Positions 25,598 through 35,010 of a stretch of DNA of 64,000 bases are shown here, one piece after another. Below the pieces are notes generated by a model. That model worked only from the letters and a program-made list of their open reading frames with translations. It ran no database searches and was not told where the DNA came from. The stretch lies in NCBI GenBank assembly GCA_031550085.1, contig JAVBOY010000038.1, positions 1-64,000 of the forward strand, written 5' to 3'. How positions within the stretch are numbered: the stretch's first letter is position 1; every line of letters begins with the position of its first letter. Both the position numbers and the translations under genes were made by a program. The DNA comes from UBA4417 sp031550085 (GTDB lineage Bacteria; Bacteroidota; Bacteroidia; Bacteroidales; UBA4417).

Positions 25598-27217
25598 TTA
25601 AATTTTATTCGCTTTTTTATTCTCGACAGCCGCTTTTACAAATTCCACAAACAACGGATGCGGCGTGGCTACCGTGCTTTTGTATTCGGGATGGAATTGT
25701 ACGCCCACAAACCAGGGATGGCCAGGGAGTTCCACGATTTCTACCAAACCGCTGTTTTCGTTGATGCCGGATAATACCAACCCCGCTTGGGTAAACGCAT
25801 CGATATAGCGGTTATTAAATTCAAAACGATGGCGGTGACGTTCCTGGATAAGGGAACAACCGTAGATTTCAAAAGCTTTGGTGCCTTCTTTTATACGGCA
25901 GGGATAAGCGCCCAACCGCATAGTTCCGCCTTTTTCGAATACTTTCTTTTGCTCTTCCATGATGTCGATCACGGGATAAGGCGTTGCAGGATTGATTTCG
26001 GTTGAACTGGCAGTTTCGTATCCCAGCACATTCCGTGCAAATTCCACGACAGCGCATTGCATGCCGTAACAAATCCCCAGGAAAGGTATTTTGTTTTCAC
26101 GGGCGTAGCGGATGGCTTCAATCTTGCCGTCAAATCCGCGTTCGCCAAAACCGGGAGCCACCAAAATGCCGTCCAATCCGGAGAGAAGCCCTGCGGCTGT
26201 GTCCGGATTGATCTCTTCGCTTTGAATCATTTTGATTTTTACGCGGTGCAAATTGGCCGCACCGGCGTGCACAAACGATTCCAAAATGGATTTATAGGCA
26301 TCTTTCAGTTCTACATACTTGCCGACCAGACCGATGTGTACTTCACCCACCGGATTTTTGTGCCGGTATAAAAATTCGTTCCATTTCACCAAATCGGGTT
26401 CGGTACGGATCGACACCTGCATTTTTTCCAATACCACCTGATCCAGTTTTTCTTCAAACATCAGGATGGGCACATCGTAAATCGTTTCGGCATCGAGCGA
26501 TTCCACAACGGCAGAGGGTGTTACATTGCAGAACAGGGCGATTTTATTGCGCAAAGATTGATTCAAATGTTTTTCGCTGCGGCAGACAATAATATCCGGC
26601 TGCACTCCGTATTCCAACATGGTTTTTACGGAATGTTGGGTGGGTTTGGTTTTCAGTTCGCCGGCTGCTGCCAAGTAAGGAACCAACGTCAGATGGACGA
26701 CCAAACAATGATTTCCCATTTCCCATTTTAACTGTCGGATGGCTTCAATGTAAGGCAGTGACTCGATATCGCCAACCGTTCCGCCGATTTCGGTAATGAC
26801 AAAATCATATTTTCCCGAATTGCCCAGGATACGGACACGCGATTTTATTTCGTCCGTAATGTGTGGAATGACCTGGACGGTTTCGCCCAGATAATCGCCC
26901 CGGCGTTCCTTGTTGATAACGGCTTGATACACCCGTCCGGTGGTTACGCTGTTTGCCTGTGAAGTGGGTACATTGGTAAAGCGTTCGTAGTGGCCCAAAT
27001 CCAAATCGGTTTCGGCGCCGTCGTCGGTTACGAAGCACTCGCCGTGTTCGTAAGGATTTAACGTACCCGGATCAATATTGATGTAAGGATCAAATTTTTG
27101 GATGGTTACGCTAAAACCGCGTGCAATGAGCAGTTTGGCCAGCGAGGAGGAAATAATGCCTTTGCCCAGGGAGGAGGCAACGCCTCCGGTTGTGAAAATA
27201 TATCGTGCTTCAGCCAT
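25598..27217 (-). CDS. pyrG: CTP synthase
   Basis: The enzyme aminates UTP to CTP with glutamine as nitrogen donor. The 539-residue protein has the synthetase domain (about 1-270: YIFTTGGVASSLGKGIISSS, DPYINIDPGTLNPYEHGE, VITEIGGTVGDIES) and the class I glutamine amidotransferase domain (about 290-535) with the nucleophile in FLGICYGMQCAV and the His/Glu of FHPEYKS. The length is normal. A well-formed promoter lies just upstream. The small membrane protein gene follows. Confidence 0.98.
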   Translation of the reverse strand: MAEARYIFTTGGVASSLGKGIISSSLAKLLIARGFSVTIQKFDPYINIDPGTLNPYEHGECFVTDDGAETDLDLGHYERFTNVPTSQANSVTTGRVYQAVINKERRGDYLGETVQVIPHITDEIKSRVRILGNSGKYDFVITEIGGTVGDIESLPYIEAIRQLKWEMGNHCLVVHLTLVPYLAAAGELKTKPTQHSVKTMLEYGVQPDIIVCRSEKHLNQSLRNKIALFCNVTPSAVVESLDAETIYDVPILMFEEKLDQVVLEKMQVSIRTEPDLVKWNEFLYRHKNPVGEVHIGLVGKYVELKDAYKSILESFVHAGAANLHRVKIKMIQSEEINPDTAAGLLSGLDGILVAPGFGERGFDGKIEAIRYARENKIPFLGICYGMQCAVVEFARNVLGYETASSTEINPATPYPVIDIMEEQKKVFEKGGTMRLGAYPCRIKEGTKAFEIYGCSLIQERHRHRFEFNNRYIDAFTQAGLVLSGINENSGLVEIVELPGHPWFVGVQFHPEYKSTVATPHPLFVEFVKAAVENKKANKI

Positions 27218-27251
27218 GTGTAGAAGGATCTCAAATGGAACTTTAAGCTCA

Positions 27252-27280
27252 CAAAGTTAACTTTTTGCCCCAACATGCAA
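27252..27280 (-). promoter_or_regulatory. promoter of pyrG (TTG-N18-TAACTTTG)
   Basis: On the minus strand TTG (27280-27278) and TAACTTTG (27259-27252) are 18 bases apart, a close match to the phylum consensus, with transcription starting some 25 bases before the pyrG start codon. Confidence 0.75.
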
Positions 27281-27438
27281 GGGCGAAAAACATTTTTTTT
27301 CCTTAAAAAAGGAAGTCTTTGGACGTGAGTGAATTGTTATTTTTTAATAAAAAGGATACGGGAAAGAACAATTGAAAGCTTTTTTGTTATAATATTGAAA
27401 AGTAATTAAAAAATGTTTAACGTAAAACTCAAAACGAC

Positions 27439-27669
27439 ATGGCAAGTTCAGGTAAAGTAATTCTTGCTGCCATCGCAGGATTGGCGGTAGGAGTGGGGGT
27501 AGGAATGTTGATTGCTCCCGCAAAAGGTTCCGATACACGCAAACGTATCAAAGGAAAAGTTATTGATTTCTCACACGATGTAGGTGACAGCATTACGGAA
27601 AAACTGGATGATTTGAAATCATTGATTGTGAAAAAAACACCCCAACCGGTAGAAAAACCGGTCAAGTAG
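27439..27669 (+). CDS. YtxH-domain small membrane protein
   Basis: The 76-residue protein has one glycine-rich transmembrane helix (VILAAIAGLAVGVGVGMLIA) followed by PAKGSDTRKRIKGK, the usual YtxH pattern, and an amphipathic tail ending in Pro/Lys. YtxH proteins are general-stress proteins in Bacillus; in Bacteroidota they often sit with the two following genes. A terminator-like hairpin follows. Confidence 0.8.
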   Translation: MASSGKVILAAIAGLAVGVGVGMLIAPAKGSDTRKRIKGKVIDFSHDVGDSITEKLDDLKSLIVKKTPQPVEKPVK

Positions 27670-27735
27670 ACAGACTTTAATTTGAAATTGAAGCTGCAAA
27701 CAGTTTCTTTTTCTCATTTTGAGGTTTGAAGATCG

Positions 27736-27803
27736 AAAACCGTAGAATACATGAGTTTTTATTGTTTTTTGCTCGAAAAAATGGATTCTACGGTTTATTT
27801 TTT
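27736..27803 (+). terminator. terminator after the YtxH-domain gene
   Basis: A 12-bp stem AAACCGTAGAAT/ATTCTACGGTTT extended by CAT/ATG after a mismatch, followed by ATTTTTT. The large loop weakens it, so some read-through into the holin-like gene is possible. Confidence 0.65.
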
Positions 27804-27853
27804 ACCTCTCTTGACATCTTTGATTCTCATAACACATCACAAATAATAAAATC

Positions 27854-28222
27854 ATGAGTTTCTCAAAAATTGAAGATAATTTTAATACCCTCACCGACGA
27901 AGTGAAGGAGCACATCAACCTCCGGATGGATTATTTGAAACTGCTTCTGACCGAAAAATTTTCGAAGGTGATTTCGTCCATATTCATGTCCGTGATCTTT
28001 TTCATATTGGCCATGTTTTTGATATTCTTTTTGTCATTCACGTTTGCTTTTTGGTTCAGTGAAATAACCGGTTCGTTGTGGTTGGGGACATTGATTGTCA
28101 TGGGAATTTACCTCCTGATCGGTGTGCTTCTTTGGACCATGCGCCGCAAGATATTTATTGATCCTTTGGTCCGCCAATTGGCACGTGTATTTTTGGAGGA
28201 GGACGAAGATGAGCAAAAATAA
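27854..28222 (+). CDS. holin-like membrane protein (holin superfamily III type)
   Basis: The 122-residue protein has an N-terminal amphipathic region (HINLRMDYLKLLLTEKFSKV), two transmembrane helices (about 40-65 and 73-96) and a charged tail ending EEDEDEQK. This matches the 'phage holin family / Actinobacterial holin-X' group, which is widespread outside phages. There is no phage context here. It overlaps the next gene by 14 bp, so the two are translationally coupled. Confidence 0.75.
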   Translation: MSFSKIEDNFNTLTDEVKEHINLRMDYLKLLLTEKFSKVISSIFMSVIFFILAMFLIFFLSFTFAFWFSEITGSLWLGTLIVMGIYLLIGVLLWTMRRKIFIDPLVRQLARVFLEEDEDEQK

Positions 28223-28505
28223 GCCCCCCAGGATTACCAGCAACAAAATCCGTTCGTTGCACGATTTGGAAATGGCTAAAACCAAATTGAAGTTGGAACT
28301 CTATAAGTCGGAAATAGGCATGAAATCCAGCTACCAAAATCTGGTACATTCCTTGAGCATCGGGAATTTGTTTGAAAGCGTGATTGAAAAAATCGCATCC
28401 GCATCCGGATTTGTGATATCGACGATTGCTTCGATTATTTCCGCATTCCGAAAAGAGCCGGAGCCGGAAGGCGACGGCGCACTTTCCGATTTGGAAAGCG
28501 AGTAG
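28209..28505 (+). CDS. small protein coupled to the holin-like gene
   Basis: ATG 28209 overlaps the end of the holin-like gene and gives a 98-residue protein. A basic N-terminus (MSKNKPPRITSNKIRSLHDL) precedes a helical region and one hydrophobic segment (IASASGFVISTIASIISAF); the tail is acidic. An upstream in-frame codon at 28122 would lie entirely within the previous gene and lacks support. Function unknown; with YtxH and the holin-like protein it may form an envelope-stress module. Confidence 0.7.
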   Translation: MSKNKPPRITSNKIRSLHDLEMAKTKLKLELYKSEIGMKSSYQNLVHSLSIGNLFESVIEKIASASGFVISTIASIISAFRKEPEPEGDGALSDLESE

Positions 28506-28513
28506 GAAGGGTG

Positions 28514-30406
28514 TTATTTTTGAATGATTTCGCTTAGTTCCATCCACCGCAACGTTTTTTCATCAATGCGGGTTTCTATTTCGCCGTAGCGAAGCGAATA
28601 AGTTTGGAGTTTATCGAGCGGAAGCTCTCCCGAGTTGAGAATTTTCAGTACTTCCTTTTTTTCGATTTCCAAGGCGTTGATTTCTTTCTCCAGAGTTTCA
28701 AATTCTTTCAATTGTTTGAAGGTCGGCTTGTTGGAAACCGGTTTTTCCTTATCGGATACTGCCTTTTGAACTGATTTCAATTCCTTGTTTTCGCGTTGCT
28801 TTTTCTTTTGCTCCTGTATTTTGTGACGGTAGTAAGTGGTGTAGTTTCCATAAAAATCTTTGACCTTTCCGTTGCCTTCAAATACAAATACATGATCGCA
28901 GACTTTATCCAACAAAAAACGATCGTGTGAAACCACCAGCACACACCCTTCAAAGTCCAGTAAAAATTCTTCCAATACCTGCAAGGTATGAATATCCAGA
29001 TCGTTGGTCGGCTCGTCCAGAAGAATAAAATTGGGGTTTTTAATCAACTCCAGAAGCAAGAACAAACGCCGTTTTTCTCCACCAGAAAGGCTTGAAAAAT
29101 AAGCGTTTTGAACTTCGTACGAAAAATCGAATTTATATAAAAATTGAGTAGCCGAAATCGAACGCTTCTCGAAACGGATTTCTTCGGCCACATCTTTGAC
29201 AATATCCACCACCCGCTTGTCTTCTTTGGGTTGCAGGCCTTCCTGTGCATAATAACTCATCACCACGGTTTGCCCGCGTATGATTTTTCCCCGGTCGGGT
29301 TGCATGCGGCCTGCAATCAGGTTCAGCAGCGTCGATTTTCCCGTTCCGTTCAAACCGACCACACCCGCTTTTTCTCCTTTTTTGAAAACATGCGAAAAAT
29401 CTTCGATGACTTTGAAATCGCCGAACGATTTGTGAATGTTGTTGATTTCAACGATGTTGCCGCCCAGCCGGGTGGATTCGATGGCAAATTTCAGTTCGCT
29501 GGAATCGCTGCGCTGGAGGGCTTTTTCCTTCAAATCGTCAAATGCGTCGACCCGGGCTTTGCTTTTGGTACCGCGTGCCTTGGGCATCCGGCGGATCCAT
29601 TCCAGTTCGGTGCGGTACAGGTTTAGCGCTTTCTCTTTTGACATTTCTTCCATTTGGTCGCGTTCCACCTTTTTTTCCAAATAATACGAATAATTGCCCC
29701 GGAAAGGATAAATGGAATTGTGTTCCATTTCCAGAATGGTATCGCAGACGTTATCCAAAAAATACCGGTCGTGCGTAACCAGCAAAATACTCAACGACTC
29801 ATTCGAAAGATAATTTTCCAGCCATTCGATCATTTCAAAATCCAGGTGGTTGGTCGGTTCGTCGAGCAAAAGCAATTCCGGTTCGCCGATCAAGGCGCTT
29901 GCCAAAGCTACTTTTTTACGTTGCCCGCCCGAAAGCGATTTAACGATTTGCGACAAATCGTTGATGGCAAACTGGCTAAGGATTTCGCGCGCCTGCGTTT
30001 CGTACTGCCAGGCATTGAGGCTGTCCATCTGGGCGGTACAGGCATTCAGGCGGGCAATGGCTTCGGGCGAATTTTCTTGCTTTACCTGTTCCAGGCTTTG
30101 TTCGTAATCGTGCAAGGCCCGCATAAATTCGTTATCCGTATGGAAAATGGCATCCAAAATCGAAAGCTCTTCGTTGAATTTGGGATTTTGAGGCAGGTAC
30201 GCAACCCGCAAATCGCGCCGGAAGGTGATTTTTCCGCTGTCAGCGCTATCCAAACCTCCGATAATATTCATCAGGGAGGTTTTTCCCGTACCGTTCCGCG
30301 CAATCAAGGCGATTTTTTGCCCCTTGTTGATCCCAAAACTGATGTTTGAGAAAAGGACTTTTTCGCCATAGGCTTTGGATAAATTTTCAACCTGAAGAAT
30401 ATTCAC
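28514..30406 (-). CDS. uup: ABC-F family ATPase, Uup-like
   Basis: This soluble ABC-F ATPase has 630 residues. It contains two ATP-binding domains, with Walker A motifs ARNGTGKTSL (about 34) and GLNGTGKST (about 350), signature motifs LSGGQRKKVALASAL and LSGGEKRRLFLLLEL, and Walker B segments LLLLDEPTNHLDF and ILLDEPTNDLDI. There are no membrane helices. A linker of about 80 residues lies between the domains. A C-terminal coiled-coil (about 550-630) is typical of Uup, which acts on ribosomes and DNA branch structures. It is named Uup rather than EttA because of that C-terminal domain. Confidence 0.88.
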   Translation of the reverse strand: MNILQVENLSKAYGEKVLFSNISFGINKGQKIALIARNGTGKTSLMNIIGGLDSADSGKITFRRDLRVAYLPQNPKFNEELSILDAIFHTDNEFMRALHDYEQSLEQVKQENSPEAIARLNACTAQMDSLNAWQYETQAREILSQFAINDLSQIVKSLSGGQRKKVALASALIGEPELLLLDEPTNHLDFEMIEWLENYLSNESLSILLVTHDRYFLDNVCDTILEMEHNSIYPFRGNYSYYLEKKVERDQMEEMSKEKALNLYRTELEWIRRMPKARGTKSKARVDAFDDLKEKALQRSDSSELKFAIESTRLGGNIVEINNIHKSFGDFKVIEDFSHVFKKGEKAGVVGLNGTGKSTLLNLIAGRMQPDRGKIIRGQTVVMSYYAQEGLQPKEDKRVVDIVKDVAEEIRFEKRSISATQFLYKFDFSYEVQNAYFSSLSGGEKRRLFLLLELIKNPNFILLDEPTNDLDIHTLQVLEEFLLDFEGCVLVVSHDRFLLDKVCDHVFVFEGNGKVKDFYGNYTTYYRHKIQEQKKKQRENKELKSVQKAVSDKEKPVSNKPTFKQLKEFETLEKEINALEIEKKEVLKILNSGELPLDKLQTYSLRYGEIETRIDEKTLRWMELSEIIQK

Positions 30407-30481
30407 TTGCTGTTTATTTTTTTAGATATATGAAAAACGGGAAATCGGAAATTGATTTGATGCCTTTCTTTCTGAAAAGGG

Positions 30482-31048
30482 TTATACCCCGTTCATCAAA
30501 TGCTCGATTAAAATTTTAGCTCCGATGGCAATCAAAATCAATCCGCCGATAATTTCCATGCGGTGTCCGAATTTTAATCCCAGTTTTTTCCCGAACAACA
30601 TGCCCAGCATGGATGCCACAAACGTTACAAAAGCAATAACCAAAAGCGAAACACAAATGTTGAGTTGGAGGAATACCAAGCTGAATCCGACGACCAACGC
30701 ATCGATACTGGTTGCAACACCCATGGCAATGCGGCGGCGCCACGAAAAAATATTGACGGACTCGGGCGTTTTGTCGGGTTTCAGGCTTTCCCAAATCATT
30801 TTTCCGCCAATCAACACCAGGAGCCCGAACGCAATCCAATGGTCCGACGCCTGGACGTAATCCTTTACACTCGACCCGATCAACCAGCCGCACAACGGCA
30901 TCAATCCCTGAAAAATTGCAAATACCAAAGCCAATTCAACAGCGTTCCAAAACTTGATTTTAGGAAGCAAGACGCCGTTTGTAATGGAAACGGCAAAGGT
31001 ATCGAAAGACAAACCAATGGCAATCAAGACAATGGTAACAAACTCCAT
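30482..31048 (-). CDS. mntP: MntP-family manganese efflux pump
   Basis: The 188-residue inner-membrane protein has six predicted helices with the conserved acidic residues of the family in IGLSFDTFAVSITNGV and ATSIDALVVGFSL. It exports Mn2+ to prevent toxicity. The start at 31048 (MEFVTIVLIAIGLSFD) gives the standard family length; the frame is open further upstream but would run through the divergent promoter region. It is divergent from mqnE. No manganese riboswitch is recognised upstream. Confidence 0.88.
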   Translation of the reverse strand: MEFVTIVLIAIGLSFDTFAVSITNGVLLPKIKFWNAVELALVFAIFQGLMPLCGWLIGSSVKDYVQASDHWIAFGLLVLIGGKMIWESLKPDKTPESVNIFSWRRRIAMGVATSIDALVVGFSLVFLQLNICVSLLVIAFVTFVASMLGMLFGKKLGLKFGHRMEIIGGLILIAIGAKILIEHLMNGV

Positions 31049-31180
31049 GCTTTTTAAATTTGCCGTAAAAGTACAAGAAAATTTTGGAGCTGAACGATCG
31101 CAGCGAAAGGAAATGCGGGAACTGTTTGCCGTATAGGGAACAATTGTTATTTTATCGGCCGTTATATTGTTTGCAAAAGT

Positions 31181-31188
31181 TACTTTTG
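31181..31188 (+). promoter_or_regulatory. -7 box of mqnE (TACTTTTG)
   Basis: TAnnTTTG match 15 bases before ATG 31203. The in-frame TTG at 31167 lies upstream of it, which decides the start. Confidence 0.55.
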
Positions 31189-31202
31189 CAAAAAAAAGTT
31201 TC

Positions 31203-32315
31203 ATGGATTCATTTCTTACTACAACGTCATTGTCTGCTGACTTACAGCAAATTGCCGATAAAGTATTTTCCAACCAACGCATTACGCCCCAGGAAGGTGT
31301 TATGCTTTTTGAAAAGGGCGAATTGGGATTTTTGGGCATGCTGGCTGATCATGTCCGTCAAAGATTGAACGGCGACAAGGTGTATTACAACAGAAACGTC
31401 CACATCGAACCCACCAATATTTGCGTAAACAATTGCCGCTTTTGTTCCTATTCGCACCATTTCAGCAAGATTCAGTGGGAATTGACGGTCGACGAAATGG
31501 TGGAAACCGTGAAATCGCTGAGTTCCGAAATTACCGAAGTCCATATTGTGGGCGCTGTGCATCCCGACCGGGATATTTATTATTATGCGGATTTGTTGAA
31601 ACGGGTGCGGGAAGCCAAGCCCGAAGTGCATATCAAAGCATTTACGGCTGTGGAAATCCAGTATATGGTTGAAAAAGCCAAAATGACCCTCGAAGAAGGA
31701 TTGAAGTTCTTGCAGCAAAACGGCTTGGACTCTTTGCCCGGCGGCGGCGCTGAAATATTTGATCCGACCGTTCGCACCGAAATTTGCGGCAAGAAATCGT
31801 CCTCCGGGAAATGGCTCGAAATTCATCGTACGGCACACCAATTGGGAATTCCGACTAATGCAACCATTTTATACGGACACATCGAAACGTTCGGGCACCG
31901 CATCGACCATTTGAACCGGCTCCGTTTGTTGCAGGACGAAACGCAAGGGTTCAATGCCTTTATTCCACTGAAATTCCGGAATCAGAATCACACCATGTCG
32001 CACATCCGGGAAGTTTCCTTGATCGACGATTTGAAGAATTATGCCGTTACCCGCATTTTTTTGGACAATATTCCACATTTAAAAGCTTACTGGCCCATGA
32101 TCGGCAAACAAATGGCGGCCTTGGCCCTGGCTTTTGGCGTGGATGATCTGGATGGAACCATCAACGATTCGACCAAAATTTATTCGCTGGCAGGCTCCGA
32201 CGAACAGTCGCCTTCCATGAGTACAGACGAAATTTGTTCAATAATTCGTCAAGCCGATCGAACACCGGTGGAGCGTGATTCGTTATATCATCCGATTGAA
32301 AAAGTTATTTTATAA
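31203..32315 (+). CDS. mqnE: aminofutalosine synthase, radical SAM
   Basis: MqnE joins 3-[(1-carboxyvinyl)oxy]benzoate with SAM to give aminofutalosine in the futalosine route to menaquinone. The 370-residue protein has the cluster motif C74-V-N-N-C78-R-F-C81 in EPTNICVNNCRFCSYSHHF. Segments typical of MqnE follow: SLPGGGAEIFDPTVR, ATILYGHIETFGHRIDHL, LLQDETQGFNAFIPLKF, FLDNIPHLKAYWPM and GVDDLDGTI. MqnC, the related cyclase, has a similar fold, but the GGGAEIF/YGHIET pattern favours MqnE. queD starts 10 bp downstream, so they are co-transcribed. No other mqn gene is in the window. Confidence 0.9.
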   Translation: MDSFLTTTSLSADLQQIADKVFSNQRITPQEGVMLFEKGELGFLGMLADHVRQRLNGDKVYYNRNVHIEPTNICVNNCRFCSYSHHFSKIQWELTVDEMVETVKSLSSEITEVHIVGAVHPDRDIYYYADLLKRVREAKPEVHIKAFTAVEIQYMVEKAKMTLEEGLKFLQQNGLDSLPGGGAEIFDPTVRTEICGKKSSSGKWLEIHRTAHQLGIPTNATILYGHIETFGHRIDHLNRLRLLQDETQGFNAFIPLKFRNQNHTMSHIREVSLIDDLKNYAVTRIFLDNIPHLKAYWPMIGKQMAALALAFGVDDLDGTINDSTKIYSLAGSDEQSPSMSTDEICSIIRQADRTPVERDSLYHPIEKVIL

Positions 32316-32325
32316 AAATATCGTT

Positions 32326-32772
32326 ATGGCAAAAATTCGAGTAACCAAAGAATTTCGTTTTGAAATGGCGCATGCCCTGGAAGGCTATGATGGCCTGTGT
32401 AAAAATATTCACGGGCATTCGTATGAATTGAACGTAACCGTGACCGGCGAGCCGCTTTCGGATCCCAGTTCTCCCAAATTGGGAATGGTACTTGATTTTG
32501 GCGACTTGAAAAAGATTGTCAACGAGGTGATTGTGTCAAAATTTGACCATGCCCTGGCGTTGAACCGTGTGATGGCAAAAGAATTGGCGCCCGTCCGACA
32601 TACGGCTTTTGACAAAGTGATTTATCTGGACTACCAACCCACCAGCGAACTGATGGTGGTGGATTTTGCGCACCGCATTGCGGCGTTGTTGCCGCCAACG
32701 GTAAAATTGCATTCGGTTTTGCTTCGCGAAACGGCCACATCCTATGCCGAATGGTTTGCAGAAGACAATTAG
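32326..32772 (+). CDS. queD: 6-carboxy-5,6,7,8-tetrahydropterin synthase family protein
   Basis: The 148-residue protein belongs to the PTPS/QueD family. QueD makes carboxytetrahydropterin in preQ0/queuosine synthesis. Visible features are the zinc-binding His of RFEMAHAL, the catalytic Cys and zinc His residues of GLCKNIHGHSYEL, LDFGDLKKIV, FDHALAL and the Glu of LRETATSYAEW. ATG 32326 is preferred to the codon at 32275, which overlaps mqnE. A strong terminator follows. A role in another pterin pathway is possible but less likely. Confidence 0.92.
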   Translation: MAKIRVTKEFRFEMAHALEGYDGLCKNIHGHSYELNVTVTGEPLSDPSSPKLGMVLDFGDLKKIVNEVIVSKFDHALALNRVMAKELAPVRHTAFDKVIYLDYQPTSELMVVDFAHRIAALLPPTVKLHSVLLRETATSYAEWFAEDN

Positions 32773-32787
32773 AAAAATCCTTTTACT

Positions 32788-32829
32788 AAAAAAACGGTTT
32801 CAGAGGGATGCGCTGAAACCGTTTTTTTT
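32788..32829. terminator. bidirectional terminator after queD
   Basis: Stem AAAACGGTTTCAG/CTGAAACCGTTTT with a 9-nt loop, A-run before and T-run after, between convergent queD and the S46 peptidase gene. Confidence 0.9.
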
Positions 32830-32850
32830 GTATTTGTATATCGGGGATTC

Positions 32851-35004
32851 CTATTCCACAATCGTCATTTCGTCGACCAAACGCTTGGCGCCGGCAAATT
32901 TATCGATGACAAACAGGCAGTAACGGATATCCAGGGCAATGTTGCGGCAGATCTCCGGATCGTACATCAGATCGCTCATGGTGCTTTCCCAGGTACGGTC
33001 GAAGTTGATTCCGATCAAATTTCCGTTTCCGTCTAAAACCGGGCTTCCGGAATTACCGCCGGTCGTATGGTTTGAAGCCAGAAAAGCCACGTGAATTTTT
33101 CCATCTTTCGCAGCATAGCGGCCGTAATCTTTGGTTTGGAATAATTGTTTCAATTTCGGTTCCACCACATAATCGTAAATATCGGGGTTTTCCTTGGCCA
33201 TAATTCCTTCCAGCGTGGTATAATACTTGTAGTCCACGCCGTCGGCCGGTTGATTTCCTTGAATAAAACCGTAGGCTACACGCAAGGTGAGATTGGCATC
33301 GGGATAAAAACGCTTGTCGGGCTGAAACTCCATTTGCGCTGCCATGTAAATCCGTTGCAGGCTATCCAACTGGTCGCTGAACGCATCCAATTTTGGGCTG
33401 AATTCATCGATGGCTTTTTGATACAGTTGAACCGCCAACGTATACGCTTCATCCTTTTCAATTTTTTTGGCATCCGAGCGCTTGAAGTTTGCCAACAGGT
33501 TCGTTACTTTTTGCTTGTCGGTAAACATCGTTTTTCCGTAAAGTGTTGCTGCCCAATTTGCAAAATCCCAATGGTGTTTTTTTACCATTTTGGAAACCAA
33601 TTCGGGATAGTTGCCGATGGTTTTTTCGGTAATGCAGGTAGAAAACAGGCTGGTAAATATTTTTTGGTCGATGGTCCGGTCGTAATTTTGGAAAAATGTT
33701 TCGGCCGCCGCTTTCAACCGGTTGATTTGTACGCGGATGGTCGAATCGGAAACTTTCGGATCGTTGCAGTTTTTCACCAGGCGGTCGAACGAGTAAGTAT
33801 ACCGGATCAGTTCCACACTCAGCGGCCCTTCGGCCAAATAGGTGAAGTCGCTGTACACCTTGGAGTATTCATTGTAGGCATTTCCGTATGTTTCGAGCAG
33901 GTTTTGATACTTCCCGCCCGAAGCGGTTTGCGCCCATTGGGAAAATTGCTTTTCAAAGGTTTGCTTTTTTTCAATTGCATGAAAACGTTCGATTCCCATG
34001 CTTTCGCCGATCCATTTTTTCCAGCCGTTGGAAATGGACGCTGCTTTGGATGAATATTGAATCCGCGTCAGTTTGTCGGCATCCATCGCCGCTTTGATAA
34101 TATCCAAACGTTTTCCGCGCAAATCGATGGCTATAGGGTTCCGCTCGTTGGCATACATGTTGACGGCTTGCGAAGGCAAGTATTCGCGGGTGGTTCCCGG
34201 ATAACCGAAGATAAAGGAGAAATCTCCTTCCTGAATGCCTTTTAATGAAATTTTCAAGTACTTTTTCGGTTGGTAGGGTACATTCTCTTTGGAATAGTCA
34301 GCCGGTTTGTTGTCTTTGTTCGCATAAATACGGAACACCGAGAAATCGCCGGTATGGCGGGGCCAAACCCAGTTGTCGGTATCGCCGCCGAACTTACCGA
34401 TATTCGAAGGCGGAGCGCCTACCAAACGCACATCCGTAAACACTTCGTTTACAAATAAATAATATTGGTTTCCCGAATAAAACGGTTTGATATAAGCTTT
34501 GTAATGTGAGCCTTCGATGGCTTGTTTTTCAATGGCTTTGCAGTTTTTTGAAACAATCTTTTCCCGTTCGGCCTGGCTCATGGAAGCGGTTACGCCCTCC
34601 AGAACTTTTTGAGTTACGTCTTCCATCCGGATCAAAAATTCAACCGAAAGCCCGGGATTGGGAAGTTCTTCGGCCAGGGATTGCGCCCAAAAACCATTGG
34701 TCAGATAATCGTGTTCCAGCGAACTATGCTTTTGAATTTGATCGTAGCCGCAATGGTGGTTCGTCAACACCAAACCTTGGTCGGAAACCAATTCTCCCGT
34801 ACAGCCGCCGCCAAACAGCATAATGGCGTCTTTTAAACTGGATTTGTTGATGTTGTAAATATCATCGGCTGTAATTTTCAGCCCCATCGATTGCATTTCT
34901 TTTTCATTTAATTGCTTCAGCAAGATGGGCAGCCACATGCCTTCGCCGGCTTTTGACACGAATAGGGCGAGAAGTAGGAGGGAAGATAGAAATGTTTTTT
35001 TCAT
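32851..35004 (-). CDS. S46-family dipeptidyl-peptidase (DPP7/DPP11-like)
   Basis: This periplasmic serine exopeptidase releases dipeptides from peptide N-termini and serves amino-acid-fermenting Bacteroidota. The true start is ATG 35004 (MKKTFLSSLLLLALFVSKAG, signal peptide), giving 717 residues, the normal length. The frame stays open through the repeat array upstream and would add 72 low-complexity residues, which is rejected. Catalytic triad regions: His in LVLTNHHCGYDQIQ (about 83-84), Asp in KFGGDTDNWVWPRHTGDF, and Ser in TTGGNSGSPVLDGNGNLIGI. The remainder is the helical regulatory domain of the family. Whether it prefers hydrophobic (DPP7) or acidic (DPP11) residues cannot be read with confidence. 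Confidence 0.93.
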   Translation of the reverse strand: MKKTFLSSLLLLALFVSKAGEGMWLPILLKQLNEKEMQSMGLKITADDIYNINKSSLKDAIMLFGGGCTGELVSDQGLVLTNHHCGYDQIQKHSSLEHDYLTNGFWAQSLAEELPNPGLSVEFLIRMEDVTQKVLEGVTASMSQAEREKIVSKNCKAIEKQAIEGSHYKAYIKPFYSGNQYYLFVNEVFTDVRLVGAPPSNIGKFGGDTDNWVWPRHTGDFSVFRIYANKDNKPADYSKENVPYQPKKYLKISLKGIQEGDFSFIFGYPGTTREYLPSQAVNMYANERNPIAIDLRGKRLDIIKAAMDADKLTRIQYSSKAASISNGWKKWIGESMGIERFHAIEKKQTFEKQFSQWAQTASGGKYQNLLETYGNAYNEYSKVYSDFTYLAEGPLSVELIRYTYSFDRLVKNCNDPKVSDSTIRVQINRLKAAAETFFQNYDRTIDQKIFTSLFSTCITEKTIGNYPELVSKMVKKHHWDFANWAATLYGKTMFTDKQKVTNLLANFKRSDAKKIEKDEAYTLAVQLYQKAIDEFSPKLDAFSDQLDSLQRIYMAAQMEFQPDKRFYPDANLTLRVAYGFIQGNQPADGVDYKYYTTLEGIMAKENPDIYDYVVEPKLKQLFQTKDYGRYAAKDGKIHVAFLASNHTTGGNSGSPVLDGNGNLIGINFDRTWESTMSDLMYDPEICRNIALDIRYCLFVIDKFAGAKRLVDEMTIVE

Positions 35005-35010
35005 TATTAT

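Noticed and set aside
25598..27217. Several plus-strand open frames of 70-100 codons across pyrG
   Set aside because: They are shadows of the strongly conserved CTP synthase frame, with no promoter or family signal.
27854..28222. Prophage lysis cassette
   Set aside because: The holin-like gene has no endolysin, spanin or other phage gene nearby and sits with YtxH among housekeeping genes.
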